DNA from: Saprospiraceae bacterium
Lineage (GTDB): Bacteria; Bacteroidota; Bacteroidia; Chitinophagales; Saprospiraceae
Length of the DNA: 53,117 bases
Direction of reading: 5' to 3'
NCBI GenBank assembly: GCA_020631405.1
Contig: JAHDHH010000026.1
Coordinates: 1 to 53,117 of the forward strand
The notes beneath the pieces were generated by a model. The model made no database searches, was not told the origin of the DNA, and was given only the letters and a program-made list of their open reading frames with translations. The position numbers and the translations under genes are program-made. Below, one piece after another: positions 1 through 9,900 of the stretch (its first letter is position 1; every line of letters starts with the position of its first letter).

Positions 1-583
1 GCTCGGCTAATCCCCAATTATTGGAAGCATAGATACATCCATCCGCTCCGAGTTGAAATCCCCAGAACCTATTGAATTCCTCTTCGATACATAATGCACC
101 AATTCGTTCTCCAGTGCATAAATCATAGGAAACAATATTAGATCTACCAAATGGCTCTGATGGTGGTGTCTGCACACCCATAACCATATAAACGGTATTC
201 CCAATAGTGAATGCGTTAAAATGACTATCAGCCACTCCTGGATCAATCACATCTGTAGCTAATATTGTCCCATCACATGACAACTTATACGTATGTTTAT
301 TTATAAGGTCATTAACATAAATATTACCATTAATATCAGCAGATGAACCGTGAGGTGATTGTATAGTACCTTGCGCAAAAGGCGTCCCAATCTCAGCAAA
401 TGCTGCTGTAGGGTTTGTTGCATCAAATTTGTGAATAATATGATTGGCAGGATCATTGAGGTAAATGTAATCCTTACAGTCGCAATTTTGGGCAGAAAGT
501 TGCATCAACGGATACCCAAAAAGGATAAAAAGAATGAGCCCTTTTGTAGCAAAACCAAAGCTAAACTCGAATGAACGTGTCAT
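1..583 (-). CDS. Secreted beta-propeller-like protein, N-terminal part (runs off left edge)
   Basis: A minus-strand frame opens with ATG at 583-581 and stays open to base 1, giving 194 complete codons. Residues 1-32 form a long signal peptide (basic start, hydrophobic run around residues 15-30, LSAQ before the mature end). The mature protein starts NCDCKDYIYLNDP and continues with short units such as SPHGSSADINGNIYVND. These resemble NHL/SMP-30-type propeller blades in large Bacteroidota surface proteins, where an N-terminal propeller often precedes SdrD_B-like or T9SS modules. The C-terminus lies outside the window, so a sorting tail cannot be checked. It is the next minus-strand gene after the histidine kinase, 373 bp away. 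A signal-bearing secreted protein is well supported. The propeller assignment is by resemblance, and no function is claimed. Confidence 0.75.
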   Translation of the reverse strand, partial: MTRSFEFSFGFATKGLILFILFGYPLMQLSAQNCDCKDYIYLNDPANHIIHKFDATNPTAAFAEIGTPFAQGTIQSPHGSSADINGNIYVNDLINKHTYKLSCDGTILATDVIDPGVADSHFNAFTIGNTVYMVMGVQTPPSEPFGRSNIVSYDLCTGERIGALCIEEEFNRFWGFQLGADGCIYASNNWGLAE

Positions 584-956
584 TTGTACAATGTTTAAAA
601 TAAAGACCCTCAGAGTATAACTCATGAAGCATACTTTAATGGATCAATAAATAATAAATGTGTTTAATGCTTTTGGGATAGGGTTATTCTCGTGGATGGT
701 ACGTAAACATATTACATAAATTAATAATATGTAAACATGTGTTAGCCATATATGTATTTAACACATTTTCATGCTTAGTTGGTTAAATAACCAACTAACG
801 ATAACTTGGGGACAGATACTTTTAAATATTTACAGTCGGAAGATTATAAGAAGTCTAGTAGCTAAAACAAAAATGAATACTTATGAAATTTGCAAGGTCT
901 CAATTTTCATAATCCTTAATTAATACTTACATATTAAGTTACTAGTTTAATAAATT
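584..956. other. Intergenic region upstream of the propeller-like gene
   Basis: No convincing coding frame is present. It is AT-rich and contains one strong inverted repeat (775-798) and the first copy of a 17-base word that recurs at 3120-3136. I looked on the minus strand for a TAnnTTTG promoter element and found none. No T-rich intrinsic terminator is obvious downstream of the kinase stop at 957. Confidence 0.6.
775..798. repeat. Perfect 11-bp inverted repeat
   Basis: The arms TTAGTTGGTTA (775-785) and TAACCAACTAA (788-798) are perfect complements around a 2-base centre. It lies 159 bp past the kinase stop and 192 bp before the start of the propeller-like gene. No T-tract follows on either strand, so it fits a dimeric-regulator operator or an mRNA hairpin better than a classic terminator. 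Its role is inference. Confidence 0.6.
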
Positions 957-3002
957 TCACATTGAGATGTCCTGCTTCAACGTAAAGGTGGTTGTTACTC
1001 CAAAGTCTTTATTTCTTGATAAGGCAATATCTCCACCATGTAAGGACACGTAATTTTTAACAATGGACAGACCCAGACCACTTCCTTGATATTCATCTTC
1101 ACTATGGAGTTTTTTAAATTGTTCTAAGACTACTTCAAGATTTTCCTCATCGATGCCTATACCATTATCGCGAATCGAGATAAAGTAAAAATCATTTTCA
1201 CGCCATGAGTTGATAGTTAAAATCATCGTGCGTTCTTTATCTCTAAACTTTATACAGTTACTAATAAGGTTTTGCAAAATTTGCTTGAGTCTACTCTGAT
1301 CGGCCAGGATCATTGTATCTACTAAATTTAAATCTACTTTGGCGCCAGCCTCAGAAATAGAATATTTTAGCGTATCCAGTACTTCGTTGATAATGATATT
1401 TAGGTCTAAAAGTTGAGTATTAATTTTATTTTTTCGAGACTTAGTAAAAACTAACAAATTATCAATTAGAGCATGAAGGCTTTTACTACTCTTTTCAATA
1501 ATATCAAAATGTTGTTTCTCTCTTAATGAACCTAAATCATAAAATTTTTTTTTCAATAATCCAATATAAGATGAAATCGTTCTTAAAGGGGCTTTTATAT
1601 CATGAGAAGCGATTGCAGCAAAATGCTCTAATTCTACATTTAAATCAACATAATTTTGCAAAAGTTCATTTTGGTAAGTTAAATCATTTTTTAACCTAAT
1701 AGTTCGTTTATTTGAAAAGTAGAGGAATGATCCCAATGTAGTCAAGACAAGAATAAAAACTATAAGAAAATTCTGAATCCTACTTTTGTGATTCAGCTTT
1801 TCTCTCAAGACTAACTCTTCAGTCTTTTTTTCAAACTTGTTCTTTTGTAAGTTATATTGTCTTTTTGCTCGGACAATTTCAACTTTACCTCTAATTTCAG
1901 AATTAGCAATACTATCTTGTAATTCAGAGGAAATACGCAAGAATTTTAATGCCGCTTTATAGTCACCTAGCTTCTCATGCATAACTGATAACTCATGTGT
2001 ACACTCTACCTGCAGAGGGACATAATCATATTTAACAGCTGTACTGTAGGCATCATGTAAGATTATGAGATTTGATTTTGTCCCTAAAGCAGTAGAATTT
2101 AATTTTATTAGCTTAATCTTATTTCTAGCAATTTCTAAATTATCGTTCGTTTTAATATTTATTTCATTCGCTTTCGAGTAATACTTCTCTGCTTGTACAT
2201 AGTCACATAAAGAGAGAAACGAATCGGCTATATTCCGAAGTATTCTTGACTGGAATCTTAAAAACGAAGCTTTTTCAGACAAATTACTGGCTTCTTGATA
2301 AAGTTTAAGTGCATCAGAATGAAGGCCTTTGTAAGCATACATTGAAGCTATGTTATTTAAACAATAGACTTCAAGGAAATCATCATTTACGAGTTGGTTA
2401 AGCTCATATGCATCCTGATAGTACTTCAAAGCGGTTTCTTTATCTCCCAAACTACTATAGACTGCTCCCATATTCAGTAGTGTCTTAGCCATCCCTAAGT
2501 TATCGTCTATTGAGAAATACAAATCATAAGACTGATTAAAGAGCTGCATGGATTTGAAATAGTCCGAAAGATGAAATAAAATCCACCCATTAAGTTTTAG
2601 ATAATCTGCCCTTGGTTTAATGAATTTGTCATTCGATTCATGAATCTTTAAAGCCTCCTTTATAAGCGAAAGCGCATCTTCAAAATCATTATTCATTGCT
2701 AGAGCATAGCTCCTATGGTAAAGGCTTTGAGACATACCAAGCTTATAATTCAATTTAGCTGCGACGGCATAAGCCTCATCGGCATATTCAAAGGTAGCTA
2801 AGATCGAAGTATCTCGATGTATCTCTGCGAGCTGGTTTAAATTGTCCGTCTTTTTATAATTATCTGATTCTACAACAGCATTATGCCGAAGCGAATCAAG
2901 ATTGTCAGCAAGTATGACCTGTGCGGAACTATAAAAAAAGAAGGAAGCTAAAAGCAATCTATATATGTAAGCACTTGTAATCCTATAACAAAAAGTGTTC
3001 AT
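957..3002 (-). CDS. TPR-containing sensor histidine kinase
   Basis: The protein has 681 residues. A signal sequence occupies about residues 1-32. TPR helices fill about 60-385 (for example the ALKYYQDAYEL and ALKLYQEA repeats). A charged coiled coil leads into a membrane segment at about 406-428. The kinase core follows: an H-box with phospho-acceptor His467 in ASHDIKAPLR, an N-box near 580 (LQNLISNCIKF), a G1 box near 611 (DNGIGID) and a G2 box near 640 (GSGLGLSIVKNY). All catalytic motifs are intact, so it should autophosphorylate. There is no receiver domain, so a separate response regulator is needed; the NarL-type regulator at 5281-5937 is the nearest candidate. The TPR part would be periplasmic, where it could sense a protein or peptide ligand. 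The signal is unknown. No Shine-Dalgarno sequence precedes the ATG. Confidence 0.93.
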   Translation of the reverse strand: MNTFCYRITSAYIYRLLLASFFFYSSAQVILADNLDSLRHNAVVESDNYKKTDNLNQLAEIHRDTSILATFEYADEAYAVAAKLNYKLGMSQSLYHRSYALAMNNDFEDALSLIKEALKIHESNDKFIKPRADYLKLNGWILFHLSDYFKSMQLFNQSYDLYFSIDDNLGMAKTLLNMGAVYSSLGDKETALKYYQDAYELNQLVNDDFLEVYCLNNIASMYAYKGLHSDALKLYQEASNLSEKASFLRFQSRILRNIADSFLSLCDYVQAEKYYSKANEINIKTNDNLEIARNKIKLIKLNSTALGTKSNLIILHDAYSTAVKYDYVPLQVECTHELSVMHEKLGDYKAALKFLRISSELQDSIANSEIRGKVEIVRAKRQYNLQKNKFEKKTEELVLREKLNHKSRIQNFLIVFILVLTTLGSFLYFSNKRTIRLKNDLTYQNELLQNYVDLNVELEHFAAIASHDIKAPLRTISSYIGLLKKKFYDLGSLREKQHFDIIEKSSKSLHALIDNLLVFTKSRKNKINTQLLDLNIIINEVLDTLKYSISEAGAKVDLNLVDTMILADQSRLKQILQNLISNCIKFRDKERTMILTINSWRENDFYFISIRDNGIGIDEENLEVVLEQFKKLHSEDEYQGSGLGLSIVKNYVSLHGGDIALSRNKDFGVTTTFTLKQDISM

Positions 3003-3119
3003 GAATTTCTGCTATTTATTAGAGGAGGCTTGCTTGGAGGTAATTGATAAAAAAGGATTCAACACATTAATATAAGAATGAAACCTTATTAAATTCCAGG
3101 TTACATTAGGAGAGATGCT

Positions 3120-3136
3120 TTTAACACATTTTCATG
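3120..3136 (+). repeat. Second copy of a 17-base word (first copy 757-773)
   Basis: The bases TTTAACACATTTTCATG occur identically at 757-773 and 3120-3136, in the intergenic regions on either side of the TPR kinase gene and in the same orientation. A perfect 17-mer in two nearby intergenic regions could be a shared regulator site. Chance similarity in AT-rich DNA cannot be excluded. Confidence 0.4.
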
Positions 3137-3191
3137 TTTTTTTTTCTAACAAATTTAAGTTCCATATGAAATAGGATTTATGGAGATTCAG

Positions 3192-3204
3192 AAAAAAAAA
3201 AAAA
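3192..3204 (+). repeat. A13 homopolymer upstream of the second kinase
   Basis: Thirteen consecutive A residues lie 51 bp before the TTG start of the gene at 3256. Tracts of this length can slip during replication. At this position a length change would alter promoter or leader spacing, not the reading frame. Confidence 0.7.
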
Positions 3205-3255
3205 TGTTGTTATGTTCTCCATGAAATTTCTTATTCTTGAATAAACTTTCATGGT

Positions 3256-5268
3256 TTGTCCATTAGATCCATTTATAGACATTTAAGAGTGATCCTGTCT
3301 TTCTGCTTTTTTATTTATGGAGGTATTCTCTTTTGCCAAAAAACAATATCCCAACCCCGCTTAATAGAAAAGCTGTATTGCTATTTATCTGAAAAAGATA
3401 CTACTGGCATAAATAGAATTTTCAACGCTATAAATAAAAATTCTAATGAATATGAAGTTATTAAAGAGATTCATGCTTTTTATAACTTATCTAAAAACAC
3501 AAATCAACCGACTTCCAAAACTTATGAAATACTCGACCGCATAGATATTTTTCATATAATACTTAATAATTTTATTGCATCAAAGCTTGAGAAAGAGAGG
3601 GAATATCAAGATGCATTGAATTTAGTTTTAAGGAGCAAACTATTATTTACCAAGTTAAAAAGTCCTACCTCAGTCTGCGAAAAAAAGTTATACGAAGATG
3701 TTTCCTATCAACTATTAAATCTTCATGGCGCACTTTTATATAGACTTGATCGCTCTAAAGAAGCTGAAAGCATTTTTCGGTGTCAATTAGAAAATATTGA
3801 TTTGAATAAAGATCCCTCTTCTTATTACTTAAGAAACTACTCCATAGTGCTTATGTCACTCGAAAAATTAGGTGAAGCAGCACTAATACTGGAAATAATT
3901 AATAAAAGACTTAATGGAACTGGCCAGAATAAATTAATTGCAAGAAATTATAGAAATCTAGCCTTTCTATACGGCAAACTAAACTTCAAGGATAAAGCTA
4001 TTTTAACGCTAGAAGAGATGCTACCATATCTTGGAAAAGAGATTGACTCTATTGATTATTTTAAAATAAAAATGAGTATTCTACTTAACAATAATCAAAT
4101 AGAAGCAGCAAATTCAGTATCCAAAGATTTTTATAGTCATGCCTCATCTGAAAGTGATATTGCATTATACAATCTTTATAAAATAAAATGCGCAACTGAT
4201 GAAGAGGAGGTCAATTTCTACTATCACGAGGCAAAAAAATATATGAGCAGCACAAACAACCAAAAAGGATTAAGTGCATGCCATGAATACTATTTCGAAA
4301 CCCTTAAAAATTTTCGTTTGTTGTCGCAAAAAGAATTAAATGATGCAACCAACATATTAAAAGATAAAATTAATCAGAAAAAACCTATTAGCTATTTGCA
4401 TAAGATATTACTTCGGAATGCAGATCGGCTAGACGATAATCTCATTAAAACCAATTTTTTAGAAGCCATTCATGATTCTATTGAGAATGAAGTAAAAAAA
4501 AATATTGCCTCTTATATAGGTGAAAGACAATACTACGAAAACATACTTTTGAATAACACTCCAAAAAATAATTCGTTGGGTAAGTTTTTATTAATTTCTT
4601 TTATTTCACTTATGCTGGTTTATTTCTTTTATGTTTTTTATTTAAACTCTAATATATTCCAATCACCTACAAAACTAGAAATCTACTATCGTGCAATAAG
4701 TCACGACATTAGGTTCCCATTAGAAAAACTTAATTATTTTATCGCCACAAATCAAGCTGAAAAAGCAACAAAGTCTATTGATGAAATACAGTTCACAATC
4801 CATAATTTAATTCAGCTTTTTAATATTGACCAACAAAATGTGAGAAAAGAAATTACCAGCCTCAAAGGAATCGCTAAAATCGCTTTTGAAAACCTTTCAC
4901 ATCCAAAGAAAACAACATCTAGTTATAATTCTGATCTTAAGGAAAAACATTTTGTCAATGAAGCACTCATGTATCACTTATTCTTGAATGCATTTCACAA
5001 TGCAATGAAGCACAGCAGTTTGGCTAATCCAAAAATTTCTATAATTGATTATAAGGATGGCAATAGCACGTATATAGAAATTACAAATACTACAAAGATA
5101 GATCTTCAAAAAAGCGCAGAAAAAAATAATCTCAAGAGGACTAAGAATAGTTTTCGTGAAGGTTTCGGATTACAAATTATTAAAACAATAGTCTCTAAGT
5201 TAAATGGCAGCTTCGAAATCAAACTTGGCAAAAACAATACACTTATACGAATTAGACTACCTCTATAA
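3256..5268 (+). CDS. Membrane sensor histidine kinase with TPR-like region and degenerate G1 box
   Basis: The protein has 670 residues. The start is taken as TTG at 3256: an in-frame stop lies at 3238-3240, the only other upstream candidate is ATA, and the ATG at 3251 is in another frame and stops after 11 codons. Residues 1-28 look like a signal peptide, about 60-430 are helical TPR-like repeats, and about 444-466 span the membrane. The H-box is AISHDIRFPLEKL with His483, and an N-box-like HNAMKHS lies near 581. In place of DxGxG the G1 region reads YIEITNTTK, while a G2-like FGLQIIKTIV is retained near 637. LytS-like kinases also carry an Asn in place of this Asp, so it may still be active, but reduced catalysis is possible. 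It converges with the response regulator gene 12 bp away. Confidence 0.82.
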   Translation: MSIRSIYRHLRVILSFCFFIYGGILFCQKTISQPRLIEKLYCYLSEKDTTGINRIFNAINKNSNEYEVIKEIHAFYNLSKNTNQPTSKTYEILDRIDIFHIILNNFIASKLEKEREYQDALNLVLRSKLLFTKLKSPTSVCEKKLYEDVSYQLLNLHGALLYRLDRSKEAESIFRCQLENIDLNKDPSSYYLRNYSIVLMSLEKLGEAALILEIINKRLNGTGQNKLIARNYRNLAFLYGKLNFKDKAILTLEEMLPYLGKEIDSIDYFKIKMSILLNNNQIEAANSVSKDFYSHASSESDIALYNLYKIKCATDEEEVNFYYHEAKKYMSSTNNQKGLSACHEYYFETLKNFRLLSQKELNDATNILKDKINQKKPISYLHKILLRNADRLDDNLIKTNFLEAIHDSIENEVKKNIASYIGERQYYENILLNNTPKNNSLGKFLLISFISLMLVYFFYVFYLNSNIFQSPTKLEIYYRAISHDIRFPLEKLNYFIATNQAEKATKSIDEIQFTIHNLIQLFNIDQQNVRKEITSLKGIAKIAFENLSHPKKTTSSYNSDLKEKHFVNEALMYHLFLNAFHNAMKHSSLANPKISIIDYKDGNSTYIEITNTTKIDLQKSAEKNNLKRTKNSFREGFGLQIIKTIVSKLNGSFEIKLGKNNTLIRIRLPL

Positions 5269-5280
5269 TCGCATTATAAT

Positions 5281-5937
5281 TCAATTATCTTTTGACAGTT
5301 TTCTTTCATAATACGCCTCTATGGCGGCCACCCTATTTGATACCCTTAGTTTAGTATATATTTTTCTTATCCTAGACCTTAATCCGTTAATCGAAACTCC
5401 TAACATAATTGCTGATTCCTCATAACTCTTACCCAAAGCAAGGATGCTTAGTGTTTTTTCTTCAATACTAGAAAAGTCGGACAATGTCGAAGATTTACTA
5501 CGGATTTGAAGTCTCTTTACTAATTTAGAAGCTATAGTTGGACTAATTATAGATTCACCAGATTTGACGATTTCTAAAAATGAAAGCAGTTTATGCTCGT
5601 TAAAAGTTTTTAAAATATAACCGATTGCTCCTAATTCGAACGAGCAAATTAAGTCATTAAAGTTCTCACTTGCTGAAATTATGACTAATTGCGCATTGAA
5701 AAAATGATTTAATAAATCAGGTATTAATGCTAACTTATTTTCTTCGAAAAAGTAGATATCAAAAAAAATATATTTTACTCTTACTCTTAATAATTCTGAA
5801 TTATAAACGTCTGTAGGATATTTTAAATGAGAAATATGCATATTAGGGAAAACTACTTTTAAATTAAGTTTAAAGAATTCCGCAAAGTCCACATCATCTT
5901 CTAATATTAGAAGATGATCTAAAAGCATATTTTTCAT
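5281..5937 (-). CDS. NarL/FixJ-family response regulator (receiver + LuxR-type HTH)
   Basis: The protein has 218 residues. The receiver domain covers about 7-125: acidic pocket E13-D14-D15, phospho-acceptor Asp60 in IFFDIYF, switch Ser88 in VIISAS, and conserved Lys110 in YILK. About 150-213 form a LuxR/NarL-type helix-turn-helix; SYEESAIMLGVS and GLRSRIRKIYTKL correspond to the scaffold and recognition helices. All phosphorylation residues are present. It is therefore expected to act as a cytoplasmic transcription factor phosphorylated by a nearby kinase. It is convergent with the degenerate kinase gene and lies on the same strand as the TPR kinase gene. Translation could also start at Met4. 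Its targets are unknown; the adjacent giant surface genes are candidates only by proximity. Confidence 0.9.
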   Translation of the reverse strand: MKNMLLDHLLILEDDVDFAEFFKLNLKVVFPNMHISHLKYPTDVYNSELLRVRVKYIFFDIYFFEENKLALIPDLLNHFFNAQLVIISASENFNDLICSFELGAIGYILKTFNEHKLLSFLEIVKSGESIISPTIASKLVKRLQIRSKSSTLSDFSSIEEKTLSILALGKSYEESAIMLGVSINGLRSRIRKIYTKLRVSNRVAAIEAYYERKLSKDN

Positions 5938-6127
5938 AGATTTTTAAATTTAACTTCTTAACATTCTGTTCGTTTTAATGCGTCATTGTAATTTTACATG
6001 ATTGAACAAAAGTCTAAAATTATTCCATATTCTCAGCAATATATTTTCCAAAAAATGTTAGCATAAATCCTTAGCAATGTTTTTATCAAAATATTATTTA
6101 ACTCTCTTTTACAAGAAAACTTAATCA

Positions 6128-6799
6128 ATGTACCGTCAATTATTCTTAATACTCTTTTTTTCAATTATGTTTTTTTCGTGCAAGAAAAAAAACCCACAAC
6201 AAGAATCAATATACTTAGAAGTAGAATCAAATAACGCAAAAATCCTATCAAAATATTTTTCTAAAGCTGAATTAGATAAAATCTTAAGTATCAAGTCAAA
6301 GTTTGACAACAAATTGTGCAGCACATATAATCATAACAGGATTTTATCCGAGTGTTATAAATTTAGTAGCCATTCTTTAAAATCAGATTTTCTCAGCGGT
6401 TACCCAATTCAATTAAATTTTCCGTTTGATAACACAATGCCATTAAATAGTTTAACAGACACTACTTTATCACAAATTTGGAGCTTTAAATGTGGGTTCA
6501 TAGATAAATTTGATAATACTATTTTCAACTTTTATTGCTTGAATATTAATGGAAAAGTTGGAGACTATTTAAAGAGATTGGGCAATAATAATAATCTAAT
6601 AAAGGAGTTTTTCAACTCTTACTCCAAACACCAAGATTTTCATCCTGACATCCAACAACAAATAATTCTCTCTGCTCAAGACAAGCTTGAATTTTCAAAT
6701 ATCGATCATCAAATTTTTTGGATGCTTTATTGCCTTTCACTTAATGAAACAATAACAGCCACTAAAAAAGTCAATGAAAAACAGACAAGCGAATACTAA
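6128..6799 (+). CDS. Small lipoprotein of unknown function
   Basis: The protein has 223 residues. A strongly hydrophobic N-terminus ends in a lipobox-like FFSC (Cys18), followed by a Lys-rich KKKN. This fits a lipoprotein. The basic residues after the Cys do not resemble the acidic surface-export signal described for some Bacteroidota lipoproteins, so it may stay in the periplasm. The rest is Asn/Lys/Phe-rich with four further Cys residues and no recognised domain. It is divergent from the response regulator gene (190 bp between them) and is followed by the hairpin at 6870-6900. I do not recognise the family. Position next to sensor genes could mean a signalling accessory, but that is speculation. 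Confidence 0.7.
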   Translation: MYRQLFLILFFSIMFFSCKKKNPQQESIYLEVESNNAKILSKYFSKAELDKILSIKSKFDNKLCSTYNHNRILSECYKFSSHSLKSDFLSGYPIQLNFPFDNTMPLNSLTDTTLSQIWSFKCGFIDKFDNTIFNFYCLNINGKVGDYLKRLGNNNNLIKEFFNSYSKHQDFHPDIQQQIILSAQDKLEFSNIDHQIFWMLYCLSLNETITATKKVNEKQTSEY

Positions 6800-6869
6800 A
6801 TTTCAATCCTTAAACTCATAAGTTGAGGTCTGTTTTCAAGTCTAGAAATGATAAAAATTTTAGACATAA

Positions 6870-6900
6870 AAAAACCCCCAGTCAAAGACCAGAGGTTTTT
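6870..6900 (-). terminator. Bidirectional intrinsic terminator between lipoprotein and 6172-aa gene
   Basis: A 14-bp stem (AAAAACCCCCAGTC at 6870-6883 with GACCAGAGGTTTTT at 6887-6900, including G-U pairs) closes a 3-base loop. Read on the minus strand it ends in a run of T residues and lies 24 bp past the stop codon of the 6172-aa gene. Read on the plus strand it ends in TTTTT, 70 bp past the lipoprotein stop. It should serve both converging transcripts. Confidence 0.85.
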
Positions 6901-6924
6901 CTCGATATTTGGGATGAGCCCCTA

Positions 6925-9900
6925 CTATTGTTCGATGACAATCAACTTCTTGACAATTTGCTTTCTATCAAGGTTCACTTTGATTGTGTATATGCCTTTC
7001 GCCAATTCTTTGACGTTTACTTTGTATAGTTTCTTACCAGTAGCTAGATCAAAGTCAACTATTAAGTTACTTCTCACTATTCTACCTTGCGCGTCGAATA
7101 AGTTCACATTCAAATCAGCTACATCATAACCCAACTCTAGATCTAATGTCATTTCATCAACCACTGGGTTTGGATAAATCTGAACTTTATGTTCTGCTTT
7201 TTCGCCATTTCTATCTGAAAGATCAACACTCACTATCTTAGATACTAATGCTTGATCATTCAAGTCTAGTTGTCTGATTCTGTAGTAGTACACACCAGCA
7301 GTTTCTACATCGTAATCATCATAAGAATAATACAATGTACCGCCTGTGTTTTCAGCTAATACTTTTCCGATAACTTCGAAATCATCGGTAGCATTAATTG
7401 ATCTTTCTACTTCATAATGACTTGCATTTTCTTCTTTCTGTACTGTCCAAGTCACTTCGTTGAAGTTACCTTGGTTTTCAGCTTTTATGTCTAACCATTC
7501 AGCTGATAGTACAGAAGTCACGACACCTGCATCAATATTAGGAACGTGTGTACCTGGAAGTACGCTATAGTAAGCTGTTGTCATAGGTCCATTAGACCCG
7601 TCTACATCACTATCCATAGCCTCATCTGCTCCCATATTTGGCGTTGTAATACCATATCCGTTTGGTAAATCAAACTTCAAGTAATATGAGTTTTTACCTA
7701 AGTAATCAATCATGTACTCTCCATCTTGATTTGTCGTCGCTTTACCTAACTCTTCACCGTAAAGGTCAATCGCTCTTACAATGACATTCGCTAAACCTGG
7801 CTCGTTACTTTCTCTCATACCGTTGCCATTATTATCCATCCATACATGATCACCGATACTGCCCATCCTATAGAATCCTGCACCTATATCACATCTATCT
7901 TCACCACATCTTAAGACAATCTCATCAGTCGTACCTGAACCAAACATACCTGTCACATCACTATCTAATGACTCCATGATGCCGAAGTTCGCCACAGCAG
8001 GTACTAATGTCGCTGGTGGATTCTTAAATGCTAAGTAATATCTACCAGGAGGTACACAGAACTTAAAGTATCCATCATCTGAAGGCGTACCAGGTTTATG
8101 ACCTGTGTACTCGTAGTCATAGAATGTCCATGCACCGTTCATAAATCTATACAATTCAACTTTCAATCCATTGATACCATTTTCAGTTGGATCCCATAGG
8201 TCGTTTTCATTGTAATCCAACCATACTAATTCTCCAATCTGAACACACTCGTAAAGTCCAGCATCAAAGTCATCTAAGTTACACTCACCAGCACCTAGAG
8301 TTATGAGATCTGTTGTACAATCTCCATTAGCATCAGTTACATCACTATCAAGTGCATTATTGCCACCTTGATTTGGTGAAATCGCTTCATACTTGCCTTT
8401 GTTGAATTTCACATAGTACTGACCAGGATACAACTTATCTACTAAGTATGCACCGCTTGCGTCAGTAAATGTTGTTGCTACAAGATTGCCTAAGCTATTG
8501 TATACTTCTACTTCGATACCTTCGATTCCAGTTTCACCGCCATCTTGAACACCATTTCCATTACAATCTAACCAAACGATATCACCTAATTTAGCTAGAG
8601 GTAAGACACCTGCATCTACAGAGTGATTCATCTCTCCTGCCATTAGATCAATACATCCAGTCCATCCTTGGATATTTGCATCACTATCTAACTCGTCATC
8701 AGTACCTTGATCCTGTGGTGTGAATGCACAATCGTCACCCAATCCACTGATATCAAAGTTGATTTGATAGCCACCAGGTAATAATAAGTCAAACAAGTAA
8801 TATCCAGTCGCGTCAGTAGTTGTTGTTTCTAACAAGTTACCTGCACAATCGTAAAGTGATACTACGACACCTTCTAGGCCTGGTTCACCAACATCTTGGA
8901 CACCATCACCATTAAGATCTTTCCATACTGTGTCACCGATTTCTCCAGTAACCAATACTTCAGCTGCATCGTTATCATCTTCATCATCATCCCCTTCACC
9001 GAATGGATCATTTGGATTTTCATCTAATTCATTATCGTTATCATCACCGTTGAATACTGGATCTTCATCTCCACCATCAACTAGATCATTATCATTATCC
9101 GGATCTTGATCTGGCGTACTATCTGCATCAACTAAGCTACCATCACCTGTGTTATTTCCATTTTCATCTTCACTGTAGCTAATTTCCGCTTCATTGTACC
9201 AGTCTCCGAATTCACTATTATCATCTATGTAGATTTCTAAGTTTAACACCAACTGCGTTGTATCACCTGCTGCTAAGAAATCAATATCATGTGTTAATAA
9301 TCCTCCAGTGTTTGTCCAACCTGGGTTCAATGCTGCATCAAACAAGAAGCCTGCATTTAACCAATCCGTCACTTCTGTATTGTATGCATCAACATTACCT
9401 TGATTGACAACATCGATATGGAACTCTACGATATCACCTGGCACAAATGGTCCGATGCTATCTACACCCATGAATGTTGACAACTTACGCAATGCTAAGT
9501 CAAATACTTCAATCTCCTCTGGATCGTGATCATCCTCATCTGGATTATTCGGATCATTAGGATCTCCATTAACTTCATCATCAGTAGGGTCTCCGTCGTT
9601 ATTTGGATCATTATCTGCGTCACTATCAATATCTACTGGTGGTGTATCATTAGGATCTTGATTATCATCAGAACTACTGATCTCACTTACGTTATAGAAA
9701 GCACCATCATCATAACAATCAAATACCTGAACTGTCAATGTACGTGTCATCGTTTCACCTGGAGCCAATGGACCAGGGATTGTGATGCTTGCCGCAGAAC
9801 CATCATAGCTCCAACCATTAGCATCATTGACACCCATATATAATAAACCACATGGTAAGTGATCTGCTAATACTACATTGTATGCTGCCACACTACCTTG

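Larger units (their letters stand above)
3003..3255. other. Divergent intergenic region between two sensor kinases
   Basis: This 253-bp region separates the divergently transcribed kinase genes and must hold both promoters. It contains a T9 run (3137-3145), an A13 run (3192-3204), and the second copy of the word TTTAACACATTTTCATG. No clear TAnnTTTG element was found on either strand. Confidence 0.5.

Noticed and set aside
7-246. Minus-strand 79-codon open frame at the left edge
   Set aside because: It lies in a different frame from the signal-peptide-bearing gene that is open across all of 1-583, and its translation looks like out-of-frame sequence.
775-798. Inverted repeat as the intrinsic terminator of the TPR kinase gene
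   Set aside because: No T-rich tail follows on the minus strand and it is 159 bp from the stop codon, so it is reported only as an inverted repeat.
3251-3253. ATG just upstream of the second kinase as its start
   Set aside because: It is in a different frame and meets a stop after 11 codons. The kinase frame starts at the TTG five bases later.
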